Assembly (NCBI GenBank): GCA_025617745.1
Contig: CM046870.1
Span: 27,423,927-27,487,926 of the forward strand
Length of the DNA: 64,000 nucleotides
Reading direction: 5' to 3'
DNA from: Heliocidaris erythrogramma
Lineage: Eukaryota > Echinodermata > Echinoidea > Camarodonta > Echinometridae
The notes beneath the pieces are model-generated. The model saw nothing but the letters and a program-made list of their open reading frames with translations, made no database searches and was not told the DNA's origin. This document shows positions 1 to 11,010 of the stretch, piece by piece. Within the stretch, counting starts at the first letter, position 1, and every line of letters starts with the position of its first letter. The position numbers were made by a program, and so were the translations under genes.

Positions 1-1243
1 TCAGGGTTGGTCCTTTGTACCGGCTACTTCAACCCTGACTTCTGTCCCTATTCAGGGGTCTGACTTTGAGACTAATCAGCCTTTTGTGTTGGATTTGTCT
101 TTGTCTGAGTCGGTTTCGCATGTGCCTCCTATTCCCGCGGCCCTTGGGGCGCCGCTGGGCGAGGAGACTTTCGTTGAACCATGCGGGGCTCTGCCTGCTG
201 AGGCCTTTGTTAGCGTTGCTTTGTCTCTTTCCACTCGGGTGGAATCAGATTTGGAGCTGGCCTCTCAAGCTTCGTTTTTGAATCGCTTGGGCAGGCGGTG
301 TCTCAATCGCTCGCCCTCTGTGGGGTGGAAGTGATTGCTTTGTTATCCAGATATCTCTCTGAATTTTAGTCAACCCGCGCGCAGGGTTTGACTTCGCGTT
401 GGTTTAAGCAGCGGGATTTCTGCTGAGTCCTTTGTTGGCGTTCCTTTGCCGGGTCATCCCGGTCCGCCCTTGCTCTGGGCGCCTTGGCGTCCGGCCCATG
501 GCTGTTGCATCTCCTTGCTCGGCCGATATGGGTAATTGGTGTGCGTCTTTGGGTTCAATACCCTCAGCGCACTTCTCCCATAAAGGGAGGTGAGCGTCCC
601 TCAGTGGAGGGTTCGGTTCGTGTTCCCGAAGGGCTTCGGGGATCCGAACGAAACCGAATAAACGCTCTGAAAAGCGGGTTTCGACTTAGGCTCTTTTTGG
701 GCCAATCAGAAGCCTAGGGAAGGGGCTAAAGGAGGCAAGGCTTTGCCTGCCTCTTGCCCATCGGGTTTAGCTAACCCTCCGGTCTCTCAAGCTGAGATGT
801 TCAGTGTGAGATGGGCTTTGCCCAGACTCAGGGTTGGTCCCTTGTACCAGGATTCACATCCCCTGCTCTTGTCCCTTTTTTGGGTCGGACATCGAGTCTA
901 ATTAGCCTTTTATGGTTTATTCTTCTTTGTCTGTGATGAGATCACATGAGCCTCCTAGTCTCGCAGCCTCGGGGCTCCGTCGGGTGAGGAGGCTTATGGC
1001 GGTTCATGCGTGAATCCGACCGTTTCGGCCTTTGTTCGTGATTCTTTGTCACGATCATTTCAGGCGGATCCAGGTTTGGAAGCGGCCTCTCAAGCTTCGG
1101 TTTCCGAATCGCTGGGGCAGGCAGAGCCTTAGTTGCTCTCCCTTTGTGGGGTAGAAGCGATTGCTTTGTTCTAAACTTTCCCTGACTTTTAGTCAACCCG
1201 CGCGCAGGGTTCGACTTTGCTTGGGTTCACGCAGCGGGCGGAC
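1..1243 (+). pseudogene. DIRS gag-like region with an internal ~415-bp duplication
   Basis: A readable frame from position 2 runs to a stop at 332-334. It is rich in Pro, Ser, Leu and Glu, without a clear zinc knuckle, as expected of the variable gag-like ORF of DIRS elements. Positions 1-415 and about 830-1243 are diverged direct copies: both begin with CAGGGTTGGTCC, share GCCTCTCAAGCTTCG in the middle, and end with AGTCAACCCGCGCGCAGGG. The second copy holds several stops. No family assignment is possible from the protein alone; the gag call rests on position upstream of the reverse transcriptase. Confidence 0.55.
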
Positions 1244-1289
1244 GAGACGGATTCTTTATAGATCTGTCCGCCCCGCTCCCCGGAGGTGC

Positions 1290-2936
1290 TATAGGAACTC
1301 GGTCACCTCACAGGCTGTCCTTTTCCCTTTCTCCGACTTTTGTTTTTCCCAAGCGCTCGGGAAAACTTCAGTACATTTTCGGATGGAGACTCTCGCCTCC
1401 ATTCTCCCGTTGATCAAGAGGAAGGACTACGCGGTCTTGATAGTTTTCGAAGATGCGTATTTCCACTTTCCCGTTCATCGCGCTTTGCGCGATCTTCTGG
1501 GGTTTTTCTTCCTCTCAGAGATTTATCGTTTTTGCACTCTTCCCTTCGGGCTGTGCCCAGTCCCTCGGGTTCTTACTCAGGTTGTAGCCGTGCTGGCAGC
1601 CTCTCTGAGGCGATGCGGCCTTCGGCTATTTTTGCTACCTGGACGATTGGCTTCTCCTAGCGGAGTTGCGCGATTGTTTGTTGGACGAGACTAGTTTGCT
1701 CGTCAATCTTACTCAAGACTTAGGTTTCCTAATGAATTGGGAAAAGTCAGAGTTAGTTCCCACTCGCAGCCCAGTTTTTTTCTGGGGGCGGTGTTAGACA
1801 TAAGGAATCAGTTGGCTCGGCCCAGTCGAGACAGGATTCTCACCATTGTCTCTGCGGCTCGCAAGCTCTTGCTGGCCAGAAGAGTCTCGGCCAGACAGTG
1901 GCTTCAGTTTCTAGGTTAACTAGTCGATGTTTTAGAGGACTGCCGGCTCCTCATGAGACCCTTTCAGAGACATCTCCTCAGGTTCTTCAAGCCGGGAAAA
2001 GACTCTCTTTTGGTCTGGATTCCAGTACCAGTAAGGTTCAAGTCTCTTCTCTCTTGTTGGACGAGCGAGGTGTTTCTCGCGCGAGGCAGGTCCTTCTCTG
2101 CCCCTCTTCCGTCGATATCGGTTTCGACGGACGCCTCTCGGTTGGGGTGGGGAGGACACTGCAACGGCAGCACGGTTGCGGGGGATTGGTCTCATCTTGG
2201 GACTCTTCCTCATATCAATGTCCTGGAGTTTATGGCAGTTCTGTTGACCTTGCTCCATTTCAGAAGTCGACTTCTCAGTCGTTCGGTTCTGATTCTCACG
2301 GACAATGTTACTGTGGCGGCATATATCAATCGGCAGGGAGGCACTCGTACGGTTGCCCTGAATGCCCTAGCAGCTCAGCTGTGGAGGTGGTGTCGTCGCA
2401 TGGCAATCACACCCGTGGCCTCTTTCATCCCCGGTCGGGAAAACCTCTTTGCGGATTTTCTGTCTCGGGGCAGGTATCTTCCATCGGAATGGACGCTCCA
2501 TCCGGAGGTATTTTGCCGCATTCGCAGTTGCCTAGGTCCACTGGAAGTGGATCTATTTGCGTCGGTGTTAAATCACCAGCTGCCGAAGTATTGATCCCGT
2601 GTTCGTGATCAGGGAGCATGGGCTCTCGATGCTTTCTCCCTCAGCTGGGAGAACCTTCAGGGATTCACCTTTCCTCCCTTCCAACTGATTCCGCGTGTCT
2701 TGCGGAAAGTCAGGGAAGATCGGGCGCGGGTGCTCGTAATAGCTCCCTTTTGGCCCAGGAGGAATTGGTTTCCAGAACTTATGAGCCTCCTAAGGGCTCA
2801 ACCGTTCGTTCTCCCGTTAAGAGCGGATCTGGTGTTACAGCCCCTATCGGGGATTTTTCACCACAGTCCGGAGTCTCTTCATTTGACTGCTTGGCCCCTG
2901 TCAGGGAATCTGCAAGACAGTCGGGGGTCTCTCTGA
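1290..2936 (+). pseudogene. DIRS reverse transcriptase-RNase H polyprotein, frameshifted
   Basis: The reverse transcriptase begins around 1380 with KDYAVLIVFEDAYFHFPVH (a variant of the usual catalytic-Asp DAYFHIP block) and LPFGLCPVPRVLT. The second catalytic block YLDDWLLL starts at 1636 in a different frame, so a frameshift lies just before it. A second shift falls in the T-run near 1775, and a TAA stop interrupts the connection at 1917-1919. RNase H follows at about 2100-2460: STDAS, LEFMAV, LTDN and FADFLSRG supply the acidic active-site residues. A TGA at 2592-2594 breaks the frame once more, then a conserved stretch (DQGAWALDAFSLSW, FPPFQLIPRVLRKVRED) known from DIRS elements runs to 2936. 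RNase H looks better preserved than the polymerase. Confidence 0.85.
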
Positions 2937-2955
2937 TAGAGCCGCGGACTTTTTA

Positions 2956-3905
2956 ATGTCCAGTCGTAGGGTTTCTACTAGGGAAATTTACAATTCCCGT
3001 CTCTCTGTCTTTTTCCTTTGGTGCAAAGAGAGAAATCAAACCCCTTCTAAGGCTCCTATTGGTTCAATTGCGGATTTCTTAATCTCGTTATTTGACAAAG
3101 GGAGATCTATCTCTACTTTCCGAGGCTACCGTTCGGCGATCGGGGCCATTCATTCGGTTGGTTCGGGGATTTCCAATTCCCCGCTACTAAGTGGTTTGAT
3201 TCGTTCGTTCTTTTTCTAAGTTAGTGCCGTCTTGGAGTCTGCCTAAGGTCCCGGAGGCCTTGGCGAAACCTCCTTTCGAACCGTTAGGTGAAGCTTCGCT
3301 TCATCATCTTTCGGTTAAGACGCTCTTTTTTGGTAGCTATTGCCTCTGGGCAGAGGCGCAGTACTCTTCATGCTCTCTGTCTTACTCCTGGTCATGTTCG
3401 CTGGGAGAGAAAAGGCGTTAGATCGATTCCTAGGGCTTCTTTTGTTGCCAAGAATCAGACAGCTGCCTCTGGCCCTGTTGAGATTTTTCTTTGTCCGCTT
3501 TCTAACTTTTCTTCGGTGCGTGAGGACAAAGTTTGGTGTCCTGTAAGGGCTCTCAAATGGTATATTGATAAGACTAAGTCTTATCGTAAGGATGATCAGT
3601 TGTTCCTGATCACTAGAGAGCCTTTTTCTCCTGCCTCTCTTGATTCCATCTCTAGATGGATCGTTGAAGCTTTTAGGGCCGCTGGCACAGAGGCTCTTTT
3701 ATTCGACAGTAAGCCTCGTGCTCATGATGCTCGTAGTGTCAGCACTTCTTGGGCTCTGTTTCAAGGTGTGGCGCTTGTTGATATTTTGAAGGCTGCTTAT
3801 CGGCGTTCGCCCAATTCCTTCATTTCTTGCTACCTTAGGGATGTTCCCGCAGGTGAAGCTTTGTTTGCGTCAGCCACCTTGAAGTCCGCTGTGTCTTCTT
3901 TGTAG
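2956..3905 (+). pseudogene. DIRS tyrosine recombinase, frameshifted
   Basis: The N-terminal core-binding part reads from 2956 (TREIYNSRLSVFFLWCKER, then TFRGYRSAIGAIHS). It shifts frame near 3215 and again near 3325, after which the catalytic domain is open to a TAG at 3903-3905. The lambda-integrase-type residues are visible: Arg in SGQRRSTLHAL, His and Arg in AHDARSVSTSWA, and the nucleophile Tyr in FISCYLRDV. In DIRS elements this enzyme inserts a circular DNA copy without a target duplication. The catalytic residues survive, but the two frameshifts separate the N-terminal and catalytic halves. Confidence 0.85.
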
Positions 3906-3970
3906 TCTTTGTAATCCTATTCCCTTCTGCTCGAAACATGCCTCCCGGTCTTTGAGTTGGCGCTGGTCTG

Positions 3971-4320
3971 GCATAATAGGTAGGTATATATGATTTATTG
4001 CAGTAAATTTGTAAAATCAGCACTGATTTTCTTATTTACTATATAAATCTATATACCTACCTATGACCCTCCCTCCTTCCCCTCACCTTGCAAGCAACAT
4101 GTTTCTACTTGAGATTGCTCGCAAAAGAGGAAGATGGCCGTAGCGTGTTGACGCGCGTGAGTGGCGAAGGGGACAATAGGATTACGGGGGGTGCGCACAA
4201 TATTGTGACTCATGTGTGTTAAATTCTCGAAGGGGTCCCGTAGTCAAGACTACAGGCATAATAGGTAGGTATATAGATTTATATAGTAAATAAGAAAATC
4301 AGTGCTGATTTTACAAACTT
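3971..4320. repeat. DIRS terminal region with long inverted repeats
   Basis: Positions 3971-4067 form an imperfect palindrome of about 97 bp starting ATAATAGGTAGGTATATA and ending TATATACCTACCTATGAC. A second copy at 4255-4316 is inverted relative to the right half of the first, over roughly 50 bp, leaving a 190-bp loop (4068-4254). DIRS elements carry inverted terminal repeats plus an internal complementary region used to close the circular intermediate. These repeats fit that scheme, but I cannot say which copy is the terminal repeat and which the internal complement, because the left end is not in the window. Confidence 0.6.
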
Positions 4321-4330
4321 CAGTGAATTT

Positions 4331-6257
4331 CAAGAAAATTAGTATAATGTACGTAGCTGCTCCTGCGATGTGGTGGATTCCTGCATCATATGCTAATCAT
4401 GCGCGTTATTGGATCTTTTTAAAGATCACATTGCAAGAAAATCACAAATATGGCAATTAATATATCACTAGAAACTGGGAAGCTTACAGATGGCAATCGT
4501 ATAAGTTTTATGTCAACTGCGTATCTGATGATTATAAAAACAACATAAATAAAAGCTCTTCTAAGCATCTGGAATATCCGAGGATTCGCCAGAAATATAG
4601 CAATGTTTTGATGTCGTCACACAAGGGATCGATCCTGCTTAAGCAGACGACGTCCTATAATGAATGAACGTAATTGCAATGCAATTATTTATCAAATTAT
4701 AAAGAGTTTGGTATATTTAACATGACCTTATTTCACACCATTCTAAAAGGGAAAGTGAACTGATTCTGATAACTAAAACCATTTGATAGTAAATACACAG
4801 GAGAAGGGTCAATGATCAATGAAATAAACCCCACTTTCAAATTGAAAAGCCCTCCGAATAATATCACAGATTGTATTCGTTCCCTCTCGAAACGCCGAAC
4901 ATGCCCCGGTGCAAGCAGCTGAAAATACAATGGCGTCTTATTTTGTTTACAAGTGACTGATTCTTTTATTTTTTTAACGCTGCATTTTTCATCAAAATAA
5001 TACCATACACAAAGTTAAGAGTGAGGCAACAGACTAACATTAAGACTGACGCTAGTCAAGTAAGAGAAATAAGTGAAGAGGAGATGACAAAACAGGCACT
5101 GAAAAATGTGTAAGATGTTTAGACAGGACTGGTCCTTCGTGTGTCGTCACACATCTCAGCAGCGTTCAAGGAGCTCTTCAGCTGCTATATCGGGGGCTGT
5201 ATTTTACCGTTTTATAATTGATAATAATCATTAATTCAAATGTTTCCAAGCGTTGAATTTGGATAACCTTGTATAATTTATGCCATCTATGCAATAATAA
5301 GTATTAAGCCAATATTTATTTTGATGGAATTTTCTTGCAATGTGATCTTTAAGTGTACGCGTGAAATCAAGCGCACTTATACCACAAAATTTGCTTAAAC
5401 CATGGTACAAATCTATTACCACCTTTGTGAATTCGGGCCTTTTTGTTCCACATATGTTTGGAAACTAGAGATTCCAAGCTTTCCAGTGATATTTAACCCA
5501 TTTCCTACGGGAACCAGGTGGTCCCTGTATTAAGTCTATGGCAATAAAAGTATTCAGTAGTCAACTGGTTAACACTTGAATGTTCCGTAGGTAGATTAGC
5601 GAAAACGCAATGGCGCCTAAAGATGCGGGAAAGACGCAAAGAGGATAATAGCCAATTTTGTCTGTACTTCTAACATTAGAATCAGACATATCTGAATAAA
5701 AGTTTTCATATCATTTTGCTTAAAAGTGTTCTAAGAAATAAATACTAATTCTACATCCTAACATTTTGGTTCTGTCTCTAGAGAATAAAATTTTGATTTT
5801 GAATAATTTTGTCATAAACGTCTTTCCCGTGTTCATACGCGCAACGTTTCATTAAGCTACCTTTATAGGTAGAACCCATTATGTATGTTATCAGTAACGT
5901 CTAACTCAGAGAAATGACCCCTTTTCCCCGTCATTTTGGTTTGTTGTGGGAATTGTATCTAATTGTTGATTTTGAACCGTCGGGTCAGATGTGATATGGT
6001 ACGTGGCTACTGAATAGTTTATTTGAGATTGAAAGAGAAGTACAATAATAGAATGAGAAGACTATGCTTTACCTTTAGGTTGCACTTCTTCTCTCATATT
6101 TTGAATTATGAAGGAGGAAAACATATACCTATTGAACACTCAATTGGCATCATCTTACCAAATGTTCGTTTAAAAGGTTTTATTTGAGCTATGAAAATTT
6201 AGTATCATGTTTAAAGAGAACTAAAGTTTGAAGAAATTCAGTAGAATGAACTTCTCT
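4331..6257. other. AT-rich non-coding stretch, probably intron
   Basis: No ORF with coding character was found on either strand. A 24-nt perfect inverted repeat (4419-4442 against 5330-5353, core AGATCACATTGCAAGAAAA) suggests a decayed transposon of about 1 kb, but outer flanks do not pair consistently. If the coiled-coil exons at 6423-8121 belong to a gene that starts before the window, this stretch and the DIRS element lie in one of its introns. Confidence 0.5.
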
Positions 6258-6263
6258 TTGTAT

Positions 6264-6405
6264 CAGGGATGCCACTTTTCAGACAAAAGTAGGAATTCCT
6301 ACTTTTTCAACATATTCCTAGCCATAGAAAACCATTTGTTATGTACACAAGGGTCCATTCTAGATGATTTTTCCTACTTTTTATCAATTTTAAGTGGCAT
6401 CCCTG
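6264..6405. mobile_element. 142-bp MITE with CAGGGATGCCACTT ends
   Basis: The termini CAGGGATGCCACTT and AAGTGGCATCCCTG are inverted, and inner arms (AAAGTAGGAA / TTCCTACTTTTT) also pair. The element is flanked by TTGTAT on both sides (6258-6263 and 6406-6411). CAGGG ends suggest a hAT-derived element, although hAT usually duplicates 8 bp. It stops 17 bp before the splice acceptor of the next coding exon. Confidence 0.75.
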
Positions 6406-6422
6406 TTGTATTCATGTCATAG

Positions 6423-8121
6423 GACAAACAACGTGATATAAAACGGATGATGGACAAAGTCAAAGAAGCTGAAAAAGCTCTTCATAAAATGGAGGAGAAA
6501 TTTGAGTGAGTATCTTGAAAATGCTATAATGGATACGTAAATGTGAATAAATCAAAAGATGAATAGATAAGAATTGAAACTGCAAATAAAAAGAAAAAGA
6601 AGAGAAGAGATGTTGGAACTCAGTATATTGGTTACATGTTGGGATTCATACTTTTAATTACTCATTTCTTATGATTATTACAGTAGAGATTCATATTTTT
6701 CAAGATTTTTACAGAAAAGTGTTGTCTGTATTAATGAATACATGCAAAAACATATCTACTCTAAATATATCTTGGTTTAAGTTTTGTGGAAATCATATTT
6801 TTAGAAAAAAAAAGAAGAAAATTTGTAGTATTAATAAAAACAAAATAAATGGTTAGTAGTGTACCCATAATGTCACATACTCATAAGAAAGTTGCCAGTT
6901 TGTCTAGTGATTTCATTGTTTTCCAGTTTTTCATGTCATTAAAAATTCATAACTCTCTTATTAGTTGTCCGATTTTCCTCAAACGTTTTTTTTATCAGTT
7001 TGTCGGATTTATCTGCTTTTATTGAAAGCAAGTTTATTTTTTGCCTGGACTTCCCCTTTAAAATTGATCGCAACTTCAAATTAAAAGCAGCTGTGTACTT
7101 TAGAAATAGGAGATTGTAAATATGGGATTGATTGTAGGACTTGCGATCTGTTTGGAACAATCGTAACGCTTTATAAGACCGGGCCCAGTACAGTACTGTA
7201 CAAACTGTACTTTACTTATGCATTTATCCTAGTGTTCCCAATTTGTGTGAGAAATGAGAAGTTCCCTTGTACAATTCTCTCTTATTCCATATTAAAGAGG
7301 GATTTATAGCTTCATAAGTGGGACCTACCAGTTACAGTTACGGTTAAGTTCCATAGAACAATAACAATACCAGTTGTGACCTGCCAGCTCAAAACCGCCA
7401 ATTATGTATGTCACAAATGACCAGGGCCCTGTTTCATAAAACTTGTTAACAATAACAAGTTACAGTAATTGTTATAAGCTACTGAAATCCTTGAATCTGA
7501 TTGGCAGAGAGCGAATTGGTCATAGAAATGAGGCAGTTGTTATTGATAACAAGTTTTATGAAACGGGGCCCTGGTCACATTTTTAAGACGATAGCAATTT
7601 TCATTTATTTTCTCATATCTTCTCTCAATTTGATTGCTATGATAGGAGAGAGGCTGCCCTTGTGTCCACCAATCTACAAGTGATCAGATTAAAAGAAGAG
7701 AGGGATGGAGCAGAAAGCGAGCTCTCTGGGCTTAAAATGGTAAGCTTGTGTGCTCCGTTATTTGTCTCAAGGCCCGCCCCATGTTATGACCCGACTACGA
7801 CTGGATTTTCAGATAGATTTATATATGACTAGATTTGTGAATTCTTCCTAATCGAGGTCCCGCATTGTCACGTTAGTCAGAGAAAAGTCTTGATTAACTG
7901 CAAATCGTAGTGCTGTCAGACGAGTCGCACGATTGGCCTTTGTCACTGTATTTTTTATTAGAAACTTTTTGACTTGCTCATTGTGCAGAGTTAGTATCAA
8001 CAACAATCTATCACTTCTGCCTCTCTCCATACAGGAGTATGCAGCGTACAAGAAGCACAGTGCAAACTTATTAGCCAGGGAGAAGACACTCAACTCACAG
8101 CTCAGGAACCTAGTCTCATGA
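6423..8121 (+). CDS. Coiled-coil protein, C-terminal exons (5' part not seen)
   Basis: Three exons were traced: 6423-6505, 7646-7739 and 8035-8121. Each has AG before it, the first two end at GTGAGT and GTAAGC donors, the phases agree, and the last ends in TGA at 8119-8121. Together they encode 86 residues with strong heptad character, beginning DKQRDIKRMMDKVKEAEKAL, continuing through VIRLKEERDGAESELSGL, and ending EYAAYKKHSANLLAREKTL plus nine further residues. A TAG lies in frame directly before 6423, so that exon cannot extend upstream without splicing. Glu, Lys, Gln and Leu dominate, as in long coiled-coil proteins of Golgi or centrosomal type. The ending recalled CCDC186-like proteins to me, but I could not check this and do not assign a name. 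Earlier exons probably lie before the window. Confidence 0.72.
7421..7574. mobile_element. MITE, 'GGGCCCTGTTTCATAAAACTTGT' family, copy 1
   Basis: Inverted ends CCAGGGCCCTGTTTCATAAA and TTTATGAAACGGGGCCCTGG enclose a core with CTACTGAAATCCTTGAATC and GATTGGC. It lies in an intron of the coiled-coil gene, 71 bp before the exon at 7646. Related copies occur at 10578-10725, 19879-20017, 52321-52456 and 55565-55705. No transposase is encoded, so it is non-autonomous. Confidence 0.8.
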
Positions 8122-8934
8122 TCAACAACACCGCAGAGCCCTTTCACACAAGAGAAAAACTTGTATAATGAAAGGAGAAAGTTGAGTTCTGGTCAAGGTA
8201 AAAAAGAAAATGATATTTGAGCTTTCTCATTCTTTGTACTGCTGTGTGGAGGAATATCATAGTAGAAATGACACATGAGAAGCATTGCTCTTGAAATGCA
8301 CTCATATTCCACTTGCCAGATGTATCTGTTGTCCTAGTGTATTGCATTTCAATTTTCACTGTGCGCGATTTAAAGCAAGAGTGAGTCAATTTGTTATCTA
8401 ACAATTTCATAATTACTTCTAGACAGTTTCTTTCACAGTGCAATCGCATGACCAGAACTCAACTTTATCTTTCAGAAGCACATAACTGTTTAGCGACAAT
8501 GGCGTACACTTAAGAAACTTGTGTTAGAGAGAATTGCAAGGTTTTGTACAATTCTTACACTATGTGTCTTTCACACGATGAGTAGACCCTTCTTTTTATC
8601 AAGTTCTCATTATTTGCCATATGGTGTTTTCTTATACGATTCGCTGATAACCTTTAGTTAACAATTGTGACTTCTTGCCAGGCCTTGAGTCTTCCTAAAT
8701 TTAAATTATTGATGTGGCACATGTGATTTATTGACAATATTTATGTATTATTCAAACCACCGTTTTTTAAGTTCCAGCAAACTGTTACTAATTTTGTCTA
8801 TAACTTTTTTTTATTTCAAATATTGTTTCAATGGGTAAACATATTTAATGATGTGTGCCAAATAACAACTACATGATAGACTATTTACTCAACAGTATGC
8901 ATAATGTGATTTTTTTGGAATAATAATCTAACTT

Positions 8935-9505
8935 AAAGTTGGTCTTTTTCCCGCTTTTAAAATCCAATCCAACCTTGGTAATAGGATGATATGTGTGAAA
9001 AATAAGAAAAACAGGATGGTGAAAGTTTGAAAGAAATCGAACAAGGAATAAGAAAGTTATGGATGTTTGAAAAATGAGATCAATACATCTATGCGAATCT
9101 CAAATTGGCAATTTGGTGAGTCGATAAATAATTAACAAAAAAAACAAAAATATTAATTTGCGGTTTTCTCTGAAGCACCTGACCCCTCGGGGCAGTACTC
9201 TAAATATATTGGAGATAGCATATTGTTATAGGTCCTCATGAAAGAAAAAGATCCTGTTAAGTAATAATTTTGAAAAAAATGACATTTTAGTCATTTTGAG
9301 TGTGGGAGCAAATGGGGGAGTTGTCCGCAACTACATCAAAGTGCCATTGCCTATTCGGCCAATTTGAAATTCCCATATGTACATGTATAGTGATTACAAT
9401 TCAAAAATTCATAACTTTCTTATTGCTTGTCCGATTTCGTTCAAACTTTCACCAATCTGCTTCTCAGATTCCCCCCTATCTTTCAGAGCAACTTGCCATT
9501 AAGGT
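8935..9505. repeat. Long hairpin repeat, copy related to 48510-49090
   Basis: The left arm (about 8990-9090, AAGTTTGAAAGAAATCGAAC...GAATAAGAAAGTTATG) pairs with the right arm (about 9400-9460, CATAACTTTCTTATTGCTTG...TTCGTTCAAACTTTCACC). The interior GCGAATCTCAAATTGGCAAT and GGGGCAGTACTC segments recur at 48660-48790. Single arms recur near 6940-7040 and 31555-31630. This is a non-autonomous DNA transposon with long inverted ends; exact termini were not fixed. Confidence 0.65.
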
Positions 9506-10427
9506 TAGGTTTCCCTTTAATGATGGTGTCCCTAAGTATTGATAGGCCTTTTCTTGTTTGGTGCTGAATGACTGGTGCATGACAAAGAAATTCAGCTTTA
9601 ATAGGTCAGTTTCTGAGTTTTGTATTCTTAAAAAATTTGACAAGCTGGATTCTGATTTGTCATCTAATATATATACACCACCAAAGATTGTAACCCATGA
9701 AAGCATACTGGTTATTCTAACTTGTACTAATATTCCATCCACATTCCACCTTGTTTCAAGTCTTGTTCTAAATATAGCTTTTAACTTCTTCCTCTGCTGA
9801 CATTGGATTTAATCATTACTTAATATCATTCTTTAAGGTTTTCCTTTCAGATTAAGTTTTCTCTCTAAAGCGCTTAGAGCCTGTAGCAATTGTGCTATAT
9901 AAAACAATTATTATTATTATTATTATTATAATGGTTTCCAGTAGGTCTTGTTGGTGCTGAATGACTGGAACATTACTGAGAAATGCCACTCTGATCTATT
10001 GATGTATTTAAGTTTTACTTCCTAAGAATGCACTACAAATTTGACTGGCCAGAGTTTTGATTATCACAACACCAAAGATTATCAGCCATAAAATCTTCAG
10101 TATTTTGTTTTAACTTGCACAGATTCCGTCCATTTTTCTTCAGCCTTGAAAAACAATTACTTTATTGCCTTTAATAATCAGGATCAAGACAAGTTCTGCA
10201 ATCATTACATTAATAAGAGATTGCTAAAGCTGGTGGGACTGGGCAACTCAGGAACATGAAATCTATTATCAGCTTGTATTTTCATTGATTACCCATTTTT
10301 ACAAAGTATTTGATTATTAATTTGTACAATAATGAATTGTATACATGTATGTACATGAACCTGTCAATCAAAATGGTTTTCTTAAGATTATTAGATATTG
10401 TATCATTGTTTATATTTGTATCTTTAG

Positions 10428-10466
<39 letters not shown>

Positions 10467-10577
10467 GAGAATAACAAACTATATGAATGGAATTTTAGAT
10501 TTAATAAATATATATACGTATAAATACGTAAATGGTCTAGAAAATAACATTCCCTCCCAAACTGGCAAATCTAGCCA

Positions 10578-10725
10578 TTCTGTTTCATAAACTTGTTATC
10601 AATAACAAGTTACAATAATTGTTATAAGCTGCTGAAATCCTTGAATCTGATTGGCTTGAAAGCAAATTTATCATAGAAATGAGGCAGTTTTTATTGATAA
10701 CAAGTTTTATGAAACAGGGCCCTGG
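10578..10725. mobile_element. MITE, 'TTTCATAAAACTTGT' family, copy 2
   Basis: It is very similar to 7421-7574, sharing CTGAAATCCTTGAATCTGAT and the right end TTTTATGAAACAGGGCCCTGG-like sequence. The left end has lost the GGGCCC block. It lies in the non-coding stretch downstream of the coiled-coil gene. Confidence 0.75.
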
Positions 10726-10865
10726 TGTACATGTACATGTTATCTTGGGCTTATAATTTCACCGGTTTATTCCTGTTTATTCAGGGTTCCTAGCTATTAA
10801 TTAAAACAAGATTTCCCTTAGTTTTTTCCTGACGAAGTCTAAAAATTCCAGCATTATTACACATA

Positions 10866-11010
10866 CAGTTAACTTTGCGTAAGTCAAATCTGTTGGGACC
10901 ACAAGAAATTTTAGGCAAAATTTGACATGTTTTGCATTGTTTTGGGGAAAAAAAGAAGCGACTTAGGGAAAGTTTGATTTATGCGACTTTGAGTTATGCA
11001 AGGTTAACGG
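10866..11010. mobile_element. 145-bp TA-flanked MITE
   Basis: The termini CAGTTAACTTTGCGTAAGTC and, on the other strand, CCGTTAACCTTGCATAACTC are inverted repeats. TA dinucleotides flank both ends (10864-10865 and 11011-11012). This fits a Tc1/mariner-type non-autonomous element. It has no coding capacity. Confidence 0.7.

Larger units (their letters stand above)
1..4320 (+). mobile_element. DIRS-type tyrosine-recombinase retrotransposon, degenerate, 5' end outside the window
   Basis: One plus-strand element reads gag-like region, reverse transcriptase, RNase H, a conserved RNase-H-downstream region, tyrosine recombinase, then a terminal region rich in inverted repeats. This order, and a recombinase in place of a DDE integrase, defines DIRS-like elements, which integrate through a circular intermediate. 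The coding part is broken by at least four frameshifts and two in-frame stops, so this copy cannot act on its own. The 5' terminal repeat lies before position 1. Its base composition is more GC-rich than the AT-rich flank from about 4330 on, so the boundary is visible by eye. The exact 3' terminus was not fixed. Confidence 0.88.

Noticed and set aside
1-3905. An active retrotransposon or a virus
   Set aside because: Several frameshifts and stops break the coding region; the tyrosine recombinase and gene order point to a DIRS element, not a retrovirus.
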